Origin: Sesamum alatum | Lineage: Eukaryota; Streptophyta; Magnoliopsida; Lamiales; Pedaliaceae | Direction of reading: 5' to 3' | Length of the DNA stretch: 64,000 bases | Assembly (NCBI GenBank): GCA_034509735.1 | Contig: JACGWO010000012.1 | Coordinates: 18,257,188-18,321,187, forward strand | Shown here: positions 1-17,839 of the stretch, one piece after another | How positions within the stretch are numbered: position 1 is the stretch's first letter | Layout of the letters: each line of letters begins with the position of its first letter | The notes under the pieces: generated by a model | What the model was told of the DNA's origin: nothing | Database searches by the model: none | What the model saw: the letters and a program-made list of their open reading frames with translations, nothing else | Translations under genes and position numbers: made by a program

Positions 1-225
1 ATATTATAGGGGATAGTTTAGTCAGAAAAAATTTGTTGGAACCTGCAATAAGTCAACGAGGGTAAAAATATCCATTTTTATTCAGATTTTTTGTTTAATA
101 TCAACAAATTCGGTAAACTTTGATTAACAGATAGACCTATATGTTAGATGAAAGCAAACCTCAAAAATACTAGATGTAATTTTTCAAACCACACCAAACC
201 TCATTAGAGAAAAGAGTAACTATCC
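1..225. repeat. Truncated copy of the long-TIR MITE seen at 32009-32553
   Basis: The first bases resemble, in the same orientation, the right arm of the MITE near 32330-32553. Shared stretches include the 'cctgcaataagtcaa' block, the 'atccatttttatt' block, and the tail with 'aatttttcaaaccac' leading to 'gtaactatcc'. Only this arm is in the window because the sequence starts inside the element. It is diverged, so the family match rests on the order of shared words, not on identity. No coding capacity. Confidence 0.5.
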
Positions 226-563
226 ATACTTAAAATTATCAAATTACTCAACTTCAATTTATATTTAATCTAATTAAAACACATAATTTTTTAAATTCAA
301 TAATAAATCAAATAATTTTTCATATATTCGACTCGACCCGATTCAAATAATTTCCGAGCCTAACAAAAAAAAATGATTAAAAAGATACAACCCAATGGGC
401 AAACACAGAATCAGAGGCTAATGTTAGCCAACAGTGAAGTCTGACAAAAGATAGCGGTCATAGGAATTTATTATTATTATTCAAACTTGTTGGAGAAGAA
501 GCCAAAGCAAGACGCTCCTTGATTGGTCTAAAAGAGGCAGTTTCCGACCGACCACCAATCCTC
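226..563. other. Intergenic, upstream of alanine aminotransferase
   Basis: AT-rich spacer with no ORF of note. It should contain distal promoter sequence of the downstream gene. A CCAAT motif lies near 555, just upstream of the TATA-like box. I see no other recognisable element. Confidence 0.4.
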
Positions 564-570
564 TATAAAT
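564..570 (+). promoter_or_regulatory. TATA-like box of the alanine aminotransferase gene
   Basis: TATAAAT lies 37 bases before the first ATG (601), with a CCAAT motif about 10 bases further up. With usual plant spacing, transcription would begin around 595-600. That leaves almost no leader before ATG 601, so transcripts starting there might use the in-frame ATG at 778. This is inferred from motif and spacing only. Confidence 0.45.
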
Positions 571-600
571 CCCACTTTTATAATCGTCCGCTGATTTAGA

Positions 601-5620
<5,020 letters not shown>

Positions 5621-6649
5621 TGTCTCTGCAATAAGTTTACCAGAGGCTTAGGAAGTGAAGTTTTGAGTGTCTTTTGCTTTCAAGATTGTCATCTTTAGAA
5701 TTTACCATCTTTTGCTAACTTTAATCCCCACATGAGGTTGAGGGAATCTCTTTTGTACTAAATAAGTAGCTGAGCATTTCAAAAATGTTGGAAAGACTTT
5801 TTTCTCAATATTTGTTGGTTGAATTGTTGAGAGCATCAGTTGGCTCAGGCCTCACCTCCTGTGATGACTCATAAGGCCCTCAATGTTGTTGTTTCCTTGA
5901 TAGTGAAGAGATGGATTTGCTGATATATATAGCATTCTGAACTGTATAGTTTTGAGCCTATTTTACTGTTACATCCATGAAATCTCACGAGTGGTCCAGT
6001 TAGTCCTTGGGAAAATTACAGTTCTGGATGAGCATTCTGAAAATTATAGTGTTTTTGAAGTGATTAAAATTGTGAAATTCATGTGTCAAAGTTCTGTTTG
6101 AACTTGCATAAGGTGAAATTTAGTGATGAAATTGTATTTACCATTATACGAATTACCTACTGTATTGTCTGAAAAAGTTGGAACAGGCTCGTTTAGGATT
6201 CGTTCCGCAACTGAGAGCCAAACTCCATAAGGGGTTTGGCTCGAAGGCGACCGAAAATGCCACAGCAAGCCTGCCCCTTGGGACCAGGCTTGTGGGGCAC
6301 TGAAAGCGGAATTGCCTAATTGCCCATTGGGACCAGTGAGGCAGCGGACTTCTCTGATAGTTGTAAACTAGACCTGACCGTAGAGAAGGGATAACATTCC
6401 ATAAAGAGATGCTATCAATTAGCATTATCAACCTGAGTCGCTAAATGAAATACAAAGGCCCAGAAATCCACAGAAACAGGTCAATACAAGTTTTTTAATG
6501 CATTCAAGTGACAAGAAGGTTAACTGAGAAAAAACCAGCTTCTGAGTTTAATTTTGAAATCGGCAAAACATCTGAGAGTTATAAACGTGTTCAAGCATGG
6601 AATAATGGAATGTGGATCACAGGCAAATGTCTGTAAAAGATTGGACTTC
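5621..6649. other. 3' regions between two convergent genes
   Basis: The stretch after the aminotransferase stop and before the proteasome stop presumably holds both 3' UTRs and polyadenylation signals. ORFs of 60-92 codons on the minus strand at 6086-6431 show no recognisable family. Nothing else is supported. Confidence 0.4.
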
Positions 6650-9475
6650 TCATAGGCGAGTGATGACGGCTTCAACTTCGGTGGGGGTGTAAAGATGGTA
6701 TGTTGGTGATACCTTTGCAATATCGACGTTGTTGGGTGTAACCTGAAATCCAATGAGAGGAAAGTGGTGATGGCTCTAAGGATAAGCATACAAAACGGAT
6801 CAGGGAATTAAATGAAATCACACTATTTCCAGCATACCTTTTCCTCCATAACTTGCTTCAGGATGAGAAAGTGCAATGGTCTCAGCTTCTTTGAGGGTTA
6901 AATCCTGTATTCAGACAAACAATGCATAATAAAGAGGAGAATTGTTTTCAAGGTTGGTTGCGGCTGTTGATGCTTATCGTTGGCGAGCAGAAACCTTGTG
7001 AATAGTTTAGCACAATTACACACGACTTTGCATCAATGCGACAACCACTAATGGTATGAACCAACAAGATCACAAACATATAAATTGGTAGTTGAATAAC
7101 AAAATGTCTAGAGTTTCCAGGAAACTGTTGCTATCGAGATTAATAACAAATAGATACCTTGTTGTACTGCTCTTGCAAAGAGCTATCAGCACCTTCAGAC
7201 CCTGAGCCAATGGCTTTGCATTACATTGCAGAATGTGCCAGAAGGATCAGTGTAGTATCTGTGCAATGACAAGCCCAGTTAGGATTCACAGTCTCTACAG
7301 AGAAAAAATGAATTTCCTCCAAAATAAGGAAGAAAGTGACAGTCAGAATTGCATGATCCATTTATCAAAGTGAATAAGCCACACCTTTGAGATTCCTGTT
7401 TTGATTTTCCTATGACTTGATTCTGAATGTGTTTATCAATATGTAATAACAATAGCATGCTTTCAAATAAGCAGGATGTTACTGAACACTACACATTACA
7501 CAACTAGAACCCAAATGTAACAAAACCTTTACAAGCTAAACTGGCACACTTAATCATTGACTGTTTCAGCAATCAGAAAGCTTCAGATGTCCTTCTCCAC
7601 ATAGATAATGTAAGATTAAAAGTGAAAATTCCAGAACATCATGAGATCTGTTCATTGTAAACTCAAGGTGGCTATGTCAGGAACATGGAAGAGTCCAAGG
7701 ACAAGGATTCAATCAAATTTAAACAGAAGAAAAACTTACAAGCTGGGACCATTCTCATCATGACCAGCAATGAGAAGAGATACACCAAAAGGTCTTGACT
7801 GCATAAAATAAAGAAATCACAATTAATGCGAGAGGAAAAAGAAAACTAAAATTGGAGGACAAAAGGAGAGAGAAAGAAAAGGCAGTGAACATAATTTTTA
7901 ATGGTTCTAGAACTGGTTCACTACTAAACTTCTAATACATCAAAATTTGCTCCGGTAAGACACAAAACTATAGGGGCCACTTTTCAGAAATGGTAGTATC
8001 AAAATTCAATCTAAGGCTCCAATCAAACACATGAAGGTATACCCTTGGCAGGAGGACTTAAAGATACAATTTGCACAAAAGTGAAGGCCAATGGTTACAA
8101 CATGGCCAATAATGCGGCACCAGAATCACATGCTTATAATAGCTCAAAGCAAAGATGTGTGAGCGTAAGCAACAAACCTCGAATGGTAAAAATAATGCTA
8201 GTGATATTGTGCTTAGTCAATGGAAGCACCAGATAATTTCACCAAAAACATGAGGAAGAGGAACTATGTGAAAAAGAAAAAGAATACTCTTGGACTGACT
8301 GATATATCATGCTCAAAGATCTATAAATAAGTAACAAGAGGCTAACCATTGATTCTTCATCCCCCTCACCAAATCTCAAGGCAAGGTCACAGAGAGCTTG
8401 TGTAGTGGACTCAACTGTCATGGGCTCACCGTATGAGAACCTATGATTCTAGAACAAGCAGAAGTACCTATTAGCAATTGACGATACCAACAACTAATAG
8501 ACTGTGATAGTAAGAACTATACACTAGAAGTACCTGAGTTTCAACTCGTGCATGTTCAACCAGCGTACGTGCATCAGCAATTAAGCCACTCATGGCACAA
8601 CCAATGTGTTCATCAATTTCCATAATTTTCTCAACACTGCTAGGCTCCTGCAGGAGGTTAAGAATGTGAAATAAATCAAAACAAGCATCACAGATTCAAG
8701 CATCAATGAGATCACACTACGGCAATAAAATGTTGCCAAGTTTTGAGCAACAGTAAGAAATAGAGGATGTATCAGCAAGTCCAAATGATTGAAGGAAAGA
8801 CAGGGCATCATAGTTTATAACAGGATCCCAATAGATATTACTTGATTTCACAACATACCACCATCTTGTGAACTAAGTGGCCCATAAATAAACTTGTCAT
8901 TCAGACTCAAAAACAGAAAGAACATATCTCAATACACATTTTACTAACTCATAATTATAAGCACACAACGAAAAAACACATTCTTCCAAAGATAAGAAAA
9001 AACAAGCACAAAACAACGGTTCCAATAATACAAAGTTGGACATGAATTCACTCCCTCGAGCTACAACAAACCCTTAAATGAAAATCACGGGAAAACAGAT
9101 GACAAACACACCAAAAGTGGCGACGTGATTCGCTTCTCAACAGCAAGAACCACTCCTTCCTTAGTCTTTATTCCAATTGCAGTAGAACCCAACTAAAAGA
9201 GAACACAGAAACTAAAATTTTAAATAGACCAACAAAGAATAAACTCGGAAACAATTTATAACATATAGATCAGCACAAGAGTAAACCTTGATAGCTTCAA
9301 TGGCATATTCGACTTGAAACAATCGGCCTTCCGGAGAGAAAGTGTTTACTCCTCTGTCATACTCAGTCCTAAATCAACAAACAAATAAATTCAGACATCA
9401 CCACATAAATAAAAACACCTCAAAAGACGAAAAAGCTGACTACAAAATGCGAAATTTTCACCTTGTGAGGAACAT
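6650..9475 (-). CDS. PAE: 20S proteasome subunit alpha-5 (PSMA5/PAE; frame broken by indels)
   Basis: Structural alpha subunit of the 20S core particle; forms part of the outer gating ring. Nine exons on the minus strand: 9475-9462, 9368-9287, 9192-9112, 8647-8534, 8448-8347, 7798-7740, 7258-7158, 6904-6838, 6742-6650, all GT-AG. The start MFLTR is split by intron 1. Exon 2 holds the alpha-type signature ([13 protein letters not shown] then [12 protein letters not shown]); exon 4 gives [18 protein letters not shown]; the C-terminus is [13 protein letters not shown]. Exon 7 lacks one base at about 7212-7216 and one at about 7226-7232, and exon 8 has one extra base near 6865. As written the frame therefore meets early stops. 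Allowing for these the coding length is 714 nt, 237 residues, equal to known plant PAE. No missense change stands out at conserved positions. The gene is convergent with alanine aminotransferase. Confidence 0.93.
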
Positions 9476-9864
9476 TTTCGACCCACAAAAATTACAGCCG
9501 CAAAATCCTGCAGGGAGATTAAAGTACGAGTTCAACTGAGGTAATTAAACAAAAATTACAATGGATCTGAGTCCTACCCACGTTAATTTCAATGAAGAAG
9601 AAACAACAGAGCTGAGCAGGAAAGAATTTCTTCGGGGGGATTTGATGTTTTGAGGCGGAGCTGTTCTTCTTGTCGAGCAAGGTAGCACTCCAAAGGAAAA
9701 GGGCGGGTATTCGGGTTACCCGGAAGCTTAGCACTTAACAATTGGGCTATTAAAGAAAGCCCAAAAATAATTCTGAAAGAGATTCAAGCCCAAGTATTTC
9801 TTTGTAGCTTTAAGCCCAAATCAGTTGTGGATTCTCTCTGAATTTTTACATACTTCGGATTGGA
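9476..9864 (-). promoter_or_regulatory. 5' UTR and promoter region of PAE, cut short by a transposon
   Basis: Only 389 bases separate the PAE start codon from the terminal repeat of the MULE that begins at 9865. No convincing TATA box was picked out. The 10-bp target duplication of that MULE (TCGGATTGGA, 9855-9864) is the last unique sequence. Upstream control elements beyond it would now lie about 9.9 kb away, past the insertion. Confidence 0.4.
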
Positions 9865-10899
9865 GGCTTATTTATTAAAATAAGTGAAAAAAAATAGCAA
9901 TAACAATAATAATAATAGTTTGAAACTATAACCATATTAGGGCACGTAATGTGACGTGTGACTTGCCCTTTTTTATTTTTTTTAAATAAATCCGAGCCGC
10001 ACTCTAATATGTGACTCCAACTTTTTTTTTAATTTAATGATTTAACTATTATTGTTAATAATTAATTATTAATTAATTAATGATTACAAATTAAAATAAT
10101 AATATTCCTTAATAAATTTAAAATATATATACCAAAAAAATTAAAATAATTACAATCGCTAAAAATGATCCACCGTTCCACAAGTCCATCGGTGCCGTTG
10201 GCGCCGAGGTCTTCTTATGTCCTCACCCACATTCTATGTTGGCTTATTTTGTTTGTTATCATCATTACAAACATTAACATGAAACCGACTCGATTATGTT
10301 GTAAAATTGGATTCCACATAATCACGATATGCACTAAATGATGAAAATAGAATTGGTGAAACGTTATACTCCGATGCATATATTTGAATCATGCCAAGGC
10401 CAAGGTCAAGATCAATTGTTCATAATAAGTTTATGCATGACTTGGCATGTATGGAGCTGATTCAAACCAATCACTTTGTTGTGGCGGTTGAAGCACATAG
10501 TAATCTTGATATAAATGTTGAGATGTATGCACTGTAGAAGGACCAACTACACCTACTCCAATAGTATCACCTTCAACTGAATTAGGAGACATTAGACTAA
10601 AACTTCTCCTCTATCTGTGGACATGCTCGGGGCATTTTCATGGAATAATGCAGTTTGCTCGACCATGTTCTCTGTCTATTGAGATTGTGCCGCAATCTCA
10701 TAAACACGATCTAATCCGGTTGTGAGTCGGTCAATAAATTGGCTTAACCATTCGGCATTGTGTGGTTACGATCATAACTTAATCAACGGGACTTCACCTG
10801 TTTAGCTTAAAATATGTAGAAAATAGTGAATTTTAACATAAAGAAGAAAATATCTCTAACACGAAGTATATTTTATTGCACAACATACCATAATATGTA

Positions 10900-12231
10900 A
10901 CGTGAGTGCATCTCCTGGATGGTACCCACTTTCCACATGCCTATCATTAGATGATCAGACGAAACGACGCGTTATGCTACTGTACCAATCCTAATATCCA
11001 TGTTTTGTATCTCATCCATTAGAAATGGGTGGTCGATGCACAATCATATCATGTCGCCTCTGCCATCTACTAACGTATAATGTGTGTTGTAGTTCCTAGT
11101 ATGTGCCCACACATGCTTTACGAAACATGTTATGCAGGCTCATCTCTCGATCGTCTAGTGCTTGTGGAATGTTTGTCTCATTTCGAATTAGTGAAGAACC
11201 TGTTCGGGATGATGCATTTTCATAATGGCATAAAAGATCGGAGGACATGCTTCACAACCAGGGTCTGAACTCAGCTACGTAGGCTACAAGGTGTGTTGAG
11301 TCCATGTTATATGGTTGCCAACGAAATTGAAATAATTGCAACGATGTAAATTAGTGCGCAATTGATGTTTGTATAAATGTACTTGATATTCCGAGTGTTG
11401 TATATCTGATCAGCTTTGTTACCATCTAGCATATCGCTAAACACCTGGACAGTCGCGCATACAGTCCTGGAAGCTGTGTGGGCAGTTCTGCATTGCACCA
11501 TATGGGGTATTAGGAGAAAACTGATTATTATAAGTTTGTATTTAGCCCATCGTTACACATGGATTACCAAGACTGGGTGTTATTGGAATTATACAAGATC
11601 AAGTCAAAATCTATAAAATAATACAAACTTGTGATCTTAATAAAATATTGTAATAAGATATCTAAGAACAAATATAATTAGTTAATGCTACTTGCATCAA
11701 CTACAACGCGCCACCAATTTGCATTTTGGTCTTGGTACTAGCACTGCATAATTTACGATGTAAAAATACAAGCACATCACTGCCGCAACTGTAGTTCCAG
11801 GTTGCGCCAGTGTCCTCCAATTTTTGAAGATATAGTAGTGACACCAGGTTATGGGTTGAATCTAGGCACATCACCCTACCCAATAGTAGCAATGCCATTC
11901 CAAGTGCATATTGTAATATAGTTGCAAATGGCGTGTCATCATCAATGACTACCGACATAATGTGACGCATAATCACATTAGCCGACAAACGTGAACCCTT
12001 AAATGCATTATCATCTGGCCAGAAACCTAAGAAGACTTGGTAATATTCCTGCAAATCAAAAGTAGGTCTGTCTTGATCCACTCCAGTCAAAACATGACCC
12101 TCTATTAGGAGTTCCCAAATTACTTTGACATCTTGTAGAGTAATTGTTATTTCCCCAACGCGCAAGTGCAATGTGTGTGTTTCAAGGCGCCACCTCTCTA
12201 TGAGTATCGTGATAAAATGACAATCGTACAT
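10900..12231 (-). pseudogene. Plant mobile domain (PMD, MAIN/MAIL-like) protein gene in the outer MULE
   Basis: The open stretch 12231-11701 has the PMD core: 'LIERWRLETHTLHLRVGE' then 'ITITLQDVKVIWELLIEG', the usual signature of the aminotransferase-like/PMD family, followed by 'FKGSRLSAN' and a helical 'VSLLYLQKLED' stretch. Further down the same strand (about 11100-10900), broken by stops, is 'DWYSSITRRFV', matching the C-terminal Y-x-x-W-Y-x-x-x-TRRF part. PMD proteins occur as host genes (MAIN, MAIL1, implicated in transposon silencing) and as passengers of plant transposons. This copy is a passenger: it lies between MULE ends and opposite the transposase. Stop codons in the C-terminal half argue that it is dead; the conserved N-terminal ORF of 176 codons suggests fairly recent decay. 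Confidence 0.75.
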
Positions 12232-12435
12232 GATCTTTCCGCATGTAAGGGAACCACATATGTATTATTAATGATATGTCCCTTGAATATTGCAATTTAG
12301 ACAGAAGTTATGTTGCTTCTTGTTATTGGGACAGTAAAAATGTGACCCCGCATATGGAATCAAGCATGTCATACAAATTGTGAAGGACGAGGCAGGGTTT
12401 GACATACTACACCATACCAAAAGGCATGGTACAGT

Positions 12436-13535
12436 TTGAGGATAGTCCGTGAAATTATTTTTGGAACGTTAGAGAGTTCAGCTAGAAAACTACGAAGTTA
12501 CATGGGAGCTCTTCAAAAGTATAATGAAGGGACAATTGTTGAATGTGATCACAAAACTTTTGAGCGGTCAAGTAGTGCATTTGTGATCAAATACATTTTC
12601 AGTGCATTCAAACCGTGTAACGAAGAGTTCCAATTCTGCCGCAATATCATCAGTGTAGATGGAACCCACTTATACACAAAGTACAAGCACAAAATATTGA
12701 TTGCAGCTGTCATGGATGGGAATCAACAGGTACTTCCTCTTGTGTTTTCAATTGTCGATGAAAAATTCCTTTTTATCTTGAAAATGGTTTATTCAAATGT
12801 TGAGCAAACATATCATAAAAAAGTTGGCTTGGGATGTGCCTTATTTCTTACCATCATCTCGGCCTCATTCGAGCAGTAACCGCTATTTCGAACTTTGTGC
12901 CACCCCAAGGAGCGCACAAATATTGCTTGAGGCATGTGTGTTCTAATTTCAACACTTGTTACAAGCATGTGCAATTGAAAGATCATTATTGCAGAGCTGA
13001 TTCTGAATATCAAATAAGAAAAATTCAATTGAACTATGGACGAGACAAAGAGCAACAAGTTAGAAGCATTTGTGTTCTTAGACTAGATTGAAAAAGAAAA
13101 ATGGATAGCTTCTCATGATGGTGGATGACGATGCGATATTCTGACAAACCAACATGTCAAAATGCATCAATGGAGTTCTGAAAGAGGCTCGTCGCTTGCC
13201 TATGACTGCAATAGTAGAAACAACGTTTGCTCGTTTCGTCTATTATTTTCGTGAGAGGATAGAAAAAGTAGTATCATGTTACGCAACAACAAACTCTGGA
13301 CGGACTATGCATACAAATTATTCAAATGTTGGTCTGAAAAATGTGTTGAGCATGTGGTAACGAAATACAATCAATTTGAACAGTCTGCCTCGATTGTCAC
13401 AAAGCGCCAACATGGACATGGATTCAATACTCACATAGTCAAAATTGCCACACAAGAACGTTCATGTGGCAAATCAAATCAATTTGGGATTCCTTGCTCT
13501 CACACTCAAAAGGTGTGTGATACGTATAAGATTAA
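12436..13535 (+). pseudogene. Mutator-type transposase, N-terminal and catalytic part, interrupted
   Basis: Frames at 12436-12879, 12834-13091, 13154-13360 and 13276-13542 overlap with shifts but read in order as a MULE transposase. They give 'IISVDGTHLYTKYKHKI' with the first catalytic Asp, 'MDGNQQVLPLVFSIVDEK', 'HKYCLRHVCSNFN', and a SWIM-type end 'CGKSNQFGIPCSH' (C-x-n-C-x-H). Several frameshifts separate the blocks. The coding region stops just after the SWIM motif because the nested MULE inserted there; its target duplication TAAGATTAA (13527-13535) lies in this ORF. A possible continuation lies at 18960-19160, beyond the nested element. Confidence 0.8.
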
Positions 13536-14613
13536 GGGTTAATTGCAATTTTCGTTCACTAATTGTATGGGTTTGATATTTTTGTCCTTTAAGTATCTAG
13601 GGTAGCAAAATAGTCCTTTACTTTTCAAATTTTGCAAATTTAGTCCTCCAGTCGTCGGATTTTTTCTAGGTAGTTGGAGAAATGTCACATGCCACTCACG
13701 TGTGGTATTTTTAATTTAGGCTTTTTTATTCTATTGGTCCGTTTTTCCACTGTGACAACTTATTTTTTTTTTAAAAAAAATAAAATTTAAAAACAACGTG
13801 GCTATAAGAGCCATATCATCCTTCTACGTGGAAGTCGAGGAAAAAAAAGATTCAGGTGGTCTTACAGACCAAAAGTCATCACTTATAAAAGAGCAGCAAC
13901 ACCCCCCTCCCCCCCAAATTCCTAAATTCCTCTGCACAATCATATCCACAAACTCCCTAAAAAGTTTGGAAAAAATAACGTTTTTTTGCTTTAGGGTTCG
14001 ACTAAAGAATATATTGTGAATATTTCAAGGAAGGAGCGGTACAATGGTGATGAAAAGGGTTGCGAGGCATCTGTCTCTGCCCCCACCCCGACACTGTAAG
14101 ATTCTCCATGTTTTTTTTTTCTTTTTTGGCTTGTATGTTTGTAAAATAAATGCAGATTTGGACTTGGTTTGTCGCATTCGAATTTTTTATATTGTATGTG
14201 GTCCTCTTGTGCATAAAATAGTGTATGTGGTCCCTTTTGGGATAATACCTTTTTTTACTGTTAATGTATGTAATGTTGCATTTTTTTCTCTAGAGTGACT
14301 GTATTTTTCTTCTTTTGTTATTGTGTACAAATCCAGACAGTAAATCTGTACCTTTGTCTGTGTGTTATGGGGGTGAGACAATGCATTTGCCTCAGGCCAT
14401 GTATGTGCAGGGGGCGATGTAGATAAGTATGATTTTGTCCAGGCAAAAGAGTGTTGCTTAGAGACTCTTAACATTATCTGCAATGGTGGTGGGATGGAGA
14501 GGGGTAGGAGACATTATGCCATTGTTAACAAAGGGCTTAAGCTCTTGATTGATAACAAAGAAACTACGGCATAATTTAAGAAGCTTTAAAAGAAAGGGAG
14601 CTGAACATTTATA

Positions 14614-17352
14614 TTGAAAAATGGGGTACATATGGATGAAATGAGCGGGCTTGAGGGAGAAGTGGGTGAAGTAGGGGATGAAATTGGTGAAGAAAATGAG
14701 GGGACAAAATTGATGGAGAGTGATTATGGGGGGGGTGGGGGCGATGAAGAGAACAATGTGGGTGTCAATGAAGCTCATGTTGTGAACAGAGTTGTCGGTG
14801 GTAATGAAGTTGATGTTGTGGATAGGGAGTCTACTGAATCAAGTGATGAGGAGGAACAGGATGTTGTAAAAAATGAGGGTGACTTAGATGAAAATAAGGA
14901 TTCTGACAATGGTAAGGGGAATGGCATACTTATCCTATTTTTAATCCTGAAGAAACATATGACCCAACATTTGAGTTGGTGATAATGTTTAGCAATAAGG
15001 CCGAATTGAAAAAAGCTCTAGATTCTCATGCTTAAGACTAAAAGAACCCTGAAATTTATCAAAAATAAAATGACAAAATCAAGGTGTATGAAAAATGTGG
15101 GGTTGATGGTTGTAAATGGAAAATACATGCAATCAAACTAAAGGATGAAGAAATATTTCAGATAAATCTGTTTCACCCTAATCACTCTTGTCCCCAAATA
15201 TTTGATGTGAAGAATTTAAAAACATCTTGGTTGAAGGAGAAGTATCTGCACAAATTTACATAAGATCCCAAAAGATGTGTTAAAGGGTTTGGGTTGACAT
15301 TATAAATGAATTGATAGTCAGTGTGTCCAAAGATCAAGCCTATAGAGCCAAAAGAGCGGCCCTAAAAGAGCTTGAAGGTAGCCCTGAATATCAATATACT
15401 AGATTATGGGATTATGCTGATGAGGTTAAGAAGACTAATCCAAGTTCAAGCATTATAGTTGACACTGAAGAAAATGATGGTGTAGAAGGGTTCAGTAGGT
15501 TCTATGTATGCTTTGGTGCCCTGAAAAATGGCTTCAAGGCTGGATGTAGGCAGATTATTGGTGTTGATGGTTGTGATTTGAAAGGGTCACATGGGGGTAT
15601 CCTTCTAACTACAGTTGGTGTAGATCCCAATAACAATTTGTTCCCCATTTCATATGTTGTGGTGAATAGGGAGTGTAGAGAAACATGGGAATGGTTTTTA
15701 ATTGTGCTAAACAATGATATGAATATAGTGAGACAAGATCAGTTCACTTTCATGTATGACAAACAGAAAGGGCTTGTGCAAGCATTTGATGAGGTGTTAC
15801 CTGGGTCTGAAAATAGATAGTGTAAAGCATCTGCACTACAACTTTAAGCAGACAAGATTTAGAGGTTAGCATTTAAAAATGCTTTGTGGAAAGCAACAAA
15901 GGCATGCACAGTGAGTGAGTGGAAGCTCAAAATGCAGGAACTGAAAACATTATCACAGTCAGCTCATGACTGGTTAAATGAGAGCTAGCAACATAATGGA
16001 GTAAATCACACCTTAGTGAATTATCAATTTGTGATATGTTCTTGAATAATGTGTGAGAAGCCTTTAATGCATGCATCTTGAAAGCTAGAGGAAAACCCAT
16101 TCTATGTTAGAATGGATTAGAGAATATTTGATGAGGAGAATGCATGAAAATAGGGATGGAGCTTCAAACAAACGGAAGGGGGAAATATGTCCTAAAATTC
16201 AACATATTTTACGAAAACAGGCTGCAAAAATGTCAGATTGTATTCCCATCAAAACTAATGACACAAACTACCAATTTTTTCGCTTTGATGGGAGCCAACA
16301 CTATGTTGATTTAGGTGCAAGGAATGCTGTTGTAGGAGATGGCAATTGTCTGGCATACCGTGTAAGGATGCGTATTCTACAATTTATAATAATTAAAAAA
16401 AAGAACCAGTGGACTTTGTTCATGCATGTTATAGTATTGTTGTCTACACGAATGTGTATGCACTTGCAATTCAACCCATGAGTCATGAATGGATGTAGTC
16501 CGAGTCTTGTATTATACCCCCATTTCCCCATACTTTGAAAGAAGATTAGGCAGGCCTTGAAAAGCTAGGAGGAGGGAACCAGATGAGCCTCAAGTAATGA
16601 AGAAGAAAACTGGAAAAAGGGGTCACATTTTGAAGTTAAGGAGGCACCAAATTGAGTCAGTTGTAGAACTTCTGGTGAGCAGTCACGATAGCTCTAAATG
16701 CCCAGAAAAGATACATGTGCAACAAGACCAAGTGGTATGAACATTAGTATAGTTAGTTTTTAATTTCACGTATTTTTAAAAAGGGTTTTGATTAACATGT
16801 TACAATGCAGGATTCTCAAATTGTTGGACTACAGGATTCTCAAAATATTGCAAGTCAAGATTCTGAAAATGTTACAAATGAGTGAATGGTAAGAAGTATA
16901 CATGTTACAATGCAGGATTCTCAAAATATTGCATGTTAAAATGTATTAGTATAGTAACTGATCTACAAAACTAATTTGTTCTATAATTGTAATAGAAGAG
17001 AATAAAGAAGGTGACTGATTTGGGTGCAGTTAGGAGAAGTAACCAACTACATCCAAGTATCCTACCTCCAACACAAGAAGATTTTGAAGAAGATTCAAAT
17101 CCTGAAGCAGTCATAACTTAAGAACAAATTCAACCCCCTACTGTGGAAATTGAGAGATACAAGGTTGTCTCTTCTATGTTTGAACAGTTGACAATATCAA
17201 ATGCCCATATTGCTTTACAACCAAGGGTGCAAATTAGAGCATCTCCACCAATGATTAGCAACCAAGGGTACCCACCACTTGAAGGAGCCAATCTCCATCC
17301 AATTATAAGAGAAGGAGGGAAGAAATTTTTGAATATAAGCCAAAACAGTTAA
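14614..17352 (+). pseudogene. MuDR-type transposase of the nested MULE, degenerate
   Basis: Blocks in order: an acidic Glu/Asp-rich N-terminus (14614-14930); a MuDR-like N-domain with 'FSNKAELKKALDSHA' and a C-x4-C-K-W-K-I motif (about 14980-15200); the catalytic core in the 169-codon ORF 15311-15820 with 'IIGVDGCDLKGSHGG' (first Asp) and 'MYDKQKGLVQAFDEVLP' (second Asp); then 'MLEWIREYLMRRM' and a decayed SWIM region with 'YVDLGARN' (16104-16481). A tail near 16490-16620 reads, across shifts, like the usual IPP-rich end with a 'KARRRE'-like remnant. Several stops and frameshifts separate the blocks (for example at about 15035, 15262 and 15820), so this copy is inactive. Confidence 0.82.
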
Positions 17353-17839
17353 ATGGACAAATAAGAAACATAGTGTGGAAGTTGTTGTCATAGGATTTTA
17401 TTGCTTATGTTGCAAACTTATTGTTATTCCCTGTTGATTTGAGTGCGGAATCAGTAGGGGTTTTGAATGTACAAAAATTGCAGTGTTTAAGTACCTCCTT
17501 CTTGTGGGAATTGCAGTTAATATGCAATGTCATGCAGTTTTTTGTGTTAATACATTCTTCCTTCTATTGGGTCTTATTTCCAGAGTATTTCAATCCAGTC
17601 TACATAATGTAGAAGATTCTTTTCAAATTTTAAAATAAACACAAGTCACATGCAGTAAAAAAATTTCACTTAACATTTGTGATTCAAAAGTACATAACCA
17701 TTTTGCATTTAAACTTAGTTCAACAAAACAAGTACAATTTCATCAACATGTCCCTACTCCTATTACATATATTCAGTTGAACCATAAAAATTTAAAAACA
17801 ATATAGTAAAATCAAGTCTTCAAGGCAGGGGTCCAGCCA

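Noticed and set aside
6086..6431. Two overlapping minus-strand ORFs between the convergent genes
   Set aside because: Short, no domain, and inside the likely 3' UTR region.
11080..11616. Short plus-strand ORFs opposite the PMD gene
   Set aside because: No family features; they overlap the PMD pseudogene and its introns or decayed parts.
14458..14778. 106-codon minus-strand ORF
   Set aside because: Antisense to the acidic N-terminus of the nested MULE transposase; composition explains it.
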